Positions 62,435-64,000 of a stretch of DNA of 64,000 nucleotides are shown in pieces; position 1 is the first letter of the stretch, and every line of letters starts with the position of its first letter. Location: NCBI RefSeq assembly GCF_009793335.1, contig NZ_WING01000001.1:4526001-4590000 (forward strand), in the 5' to 3' direction. A program made the position numbers and the translations under genes. Under the pieces are notes generated by a model. That model saw only the letters and a program-made list of their open reading frames with translations, did no database searches and had not been told where the DNA came from. Source of the stretch: Actinomadura sp. J1-007. GTDB taxonomy: Bacteria > Actinomycetota > Actinomycetes > Streptosporangiales > Streptosporangiaceae.

Positions 62435-64000
62435 ATGCCGAACGAGACCTCCGGGGAGCGGTTGCTCGCCCGCCGCTACCGCCTGGTGACCCAGGTCGGG
62501 CGCGGTGGCATGGGTACGGTCTGGCAGGCTCACGATGAGGTCCTCGGTCGTGACGTAGCGGTGAAAGAGGTCATCCTGCCGCATGGTCTCACCGACGAGG
62601 AACGTGCCGTCCAGTACAAGCGGACGTTCCGGGAGGCCCGCACCGCCGCGCGCCTCGGCCACCCCGGCGTCGTCACCGTGTACGACGTGGTGGAGGAGGA
62701 CGGGCGGCCGTGGATCATCATGGAGCTCATCAGGTCGCGCTCGCTCGACCAGGTGATCAAGCAGGAGGGCCCGCTGGGGATCCGGCGGGCCGCCGACATC
62801 GGCCGGCAGATGCTGGCCGCGCTGCACGCGGCGCACGACGCCGGCGTGCTGCATCGTGACGTCAAGCCGAGCAACGTGCTGGTCACCGGCACGGGGCGGC
62901 AGGACGACCGGGCCGTGCTCACCGACTTCGGCATCGCCACCGCCTCCGGCGACGCCACCCTGACCCAGACCGGCCTGGTCATGGGCTCGCCCGCCTACAT
63001 CGCGCCCGAGCGCGCGCGGGGCCGCGTCGCCGGTCCCGCCTCCGACCTGTGGTCGCTCGGCGTCACCCTGTACGCGATGGTGCACGGCAAGTCGCCGTTC
63101 GAGCGGCCCGAGCCGATGGCCGCGCTCGTCGCGGTGATCTCCGAGGAGCCCGACCCGCCGGAGAAGGCGGGCCGGCTCGCGCCGGTCATCGAGGGGCTGC
63201 TCCGCAAGAACCCCGACCAGCGGATGGACGCGATCGAGGCCGGGGCGCTGCTCGACGACATCGTCCGCCAGGAGAGCGTCGACACCCAGCGCACCCTGGC
63301 CGTCGAGGTCTCCCTCGAAGAGCTGATGGGTCAGGCGCCGCCCGCGGAGGACGCGGCGCGCGAGATGCCCGTCCAGGAGCCCGTGCGGGAGGAGCGGCTC
63401 GCCAAGAAGCTGCGCCCGAGCCGCAGGGAACGCTCCCAGGACCGCGCGCCGAAACGCCCGCAGGAACGGCCCCGCTCGCAGTCGCGCGACCAGCCCGCCC
63501 CGGGCCCGTCGGAGACCGTCAGCGACCCGTACGCCGCAGAGGAGGGCCCGCCGCCCGCGCCTCCCGCCCCGCCCGCCGCGGACGGCCGCACGCGCGTCGC
63601 GCCCACGGTCGGCGACGGCGGCGACGGACGGACGGGGCCCGGCGGCGACACCGCGCCCGACCCGGTGACCGACGCCGGCGCGGGCGACGACCCCAACGTG
63701 ACGCGCGTAGACCGCGGCGCGGCGGCGCGCCCGTCCCGCGACCGCGAACGCGACCGCGACACGACGGGCGACATCGCCAACGATCCCGCCCGCGCGACGT
63801 CCTGGCACCAGGGGCCCGCGACCGAGCCCGCGGGCAGCGGCGTGCCCCCGGCGACCGGGCCGTCCGACCGGCCCACGCTCCGGTCGCTCGCCTCCAACCG
63901 CAACGCCGTGCTGATCGGCGTCGCCGTCCTCGTCCTCATCATCGTGATCGCCGCCGTCGCGCTCGCCAACAGCGGCGGCGACGGCGGCAAGCCGGCGAAG
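62435..64000 (+). CDS. Ser/Thr protein kinase (PknB-like), cut by the window end
   Basis: Eukaryotic-type kinase. The Gly loop is VGRGGMGTVWQA (residues 23-34), with the VAIK-type VAVKEVIL, catalytic loop HRDVKPSNVL, DFG as TDFGIATASG and activation/APE loop MGSPAYIAPERA. It is followed by a Pro/Asp/Arg-rich linker of about 200 residues. A transmembrane helix (AVLIGVAVLVLIIVIAAVAL) leads to a start of the extracytoplasmic part at the edge. No stop is present before 64000. The ATG at 62435 is chosen; one at 62417 in frame would add six residues. Divergent with lysX, so the two could share a membrane-stress theme. The substrate is unknown. Confidence 0.9.
   Translation, partial: MPNETSGERLLARRYRLVTQVGRGGMGTVWQAHDEVLGRDVAVKEVILPHGLTDEERAVQYKRTFREARTAARLGHPGVVTVYDVVEEDGRPWIIMELIRSRSLDQVIKQEGPLGIRRAADIGRQMLAALHAAHDAGVLHRDVKPSNVLVTGTGRQDDRAVLTDFGIATASGDATLTQTGLVMGSPAYIAPERARGRVAGPASDLWSLGVTLYAMVHGKSPFERPEPMAALVAVISEEPDPPEKAGRLAPVIEGLLRKNPDQRMDAIEAGALLDDIVRQESVDTQRTLAVEVSLEELMGQAPPAEDAAREMPVQEPVREERLAKKLRPSRRERSQDRAPKRPQERPRSQSRDQPAPGPSETVSDPYAAEEGPPPAPPAPPAADGRTRVAPTVGDGGDGRTGPGGDTAPDPVTDAGAGDDPNVTRVDRGAAARPSRDRERDRDTTGDIANDPARATSWHQGPATEPAGSGVPPATGPSDRPTLRSLASNRNAVLIGVAVLVLIIVIAAVALANSGGDGGKPAK

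Noticed and set aside
1..64000. CRISPR arrays, tRNA, rRNA and insertion sequences
   Set aside because: No regularly spaced repeats with unique spacers, no tRNA-like T-loop/acceptor patterns and no transposase DDE or terminal inverted repeats were seen on reading both strands. The Rpn-like protein is transposase-related in name only and has no ends.

Overview
The window is high-GC actinobacterial DNA (GTG starts, GTGA/ATGA-coupled genes, AGGAGG-type ribosome sites). An Actinomadura/Thermomonosporaceae-type organism is the best guess. This rests on F420-type oxidoreductases, an AftD-like arabinosyltransferase, a two-domain LysX, XRE/DUF397 pairs and a mycobacterial-style steroid side-chain degradation set. 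The genus is inference. No rRNA, tRNA, CRISPR array, insertion sequence or prophage was found.

Layout. 0.4-4 kb: a short-chain dehydrogenase, an EI24 membrane protein and two small membrane-anchored proteins. 4-6.2 kb: a tandem acyl-CoA dehydrogenase like those of sterol side-chain beta-oxidation. 6.3-19 kb: a cell-envelope polysaccharide locus with a polytopic GT-C-like protein, a DUF2613 peptide, GT2, GT4 and an AftD-like protein, facing an acyltransferase-3, a second GT2 and an MFS carrier. 19-25.7 kb: a DUF3068 protein, a beta-propeller protein, a nitronate monooxygenase-family flavoprotein behind a KstR-like box, a MmyB-type XRE regulator divergent from an SDR, and a secreted protein. 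25.8-29.7 kb: an accessory patch with a truncated SDR, an Rpn-type PD-(D/E)XK protein, a neighbour built from copies of its C-terminal module, and an XRE(DUF5753)/DUF397 pair whose DUF397 motif is triplicated.

29.7-40 kb: a MarR/MFS divergent pair, then a cluster matching the mycobacterial cholesterol side-chain region: echA19, an acyl-CoA synthetase, a DUF35 protein, ltp4, ltp3 and fadD19, followed by MarR. 40-43.6 kb: an ABC-type exporter operon ending in its probable TetR repressor. 44-50 kb: a cysteine-containing thiolase with its DUF35 partner, an MFS carrier, LysR, SDR, an LLM-class oxidoreductase and a HesB-like protein. 50.7-53 kb: an APH-family protein and partner behind a perfect KstR-type box. 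53-59 kb: MBL and HAD hydrolases, a PspC protein, a helicase-like protein with eroded P-loop motifs and a UPF0158-like protein. 59-64 kb: lysX and a divergent Ser/Thr kinase cut by the window end.

Two themes stand out. First, acyl-CoA/steroid catabolic genes are spread over several operons carrying KstR-like operators. Second, twelve genes or gene segments are broken by single-base losses. All are of the same sign and lie in short G or C runs, and each is repaired by adding one base. This points to base-calling or assembly under-calls rather than real pseudogenes, so those genes should be read as intact until resequenced.
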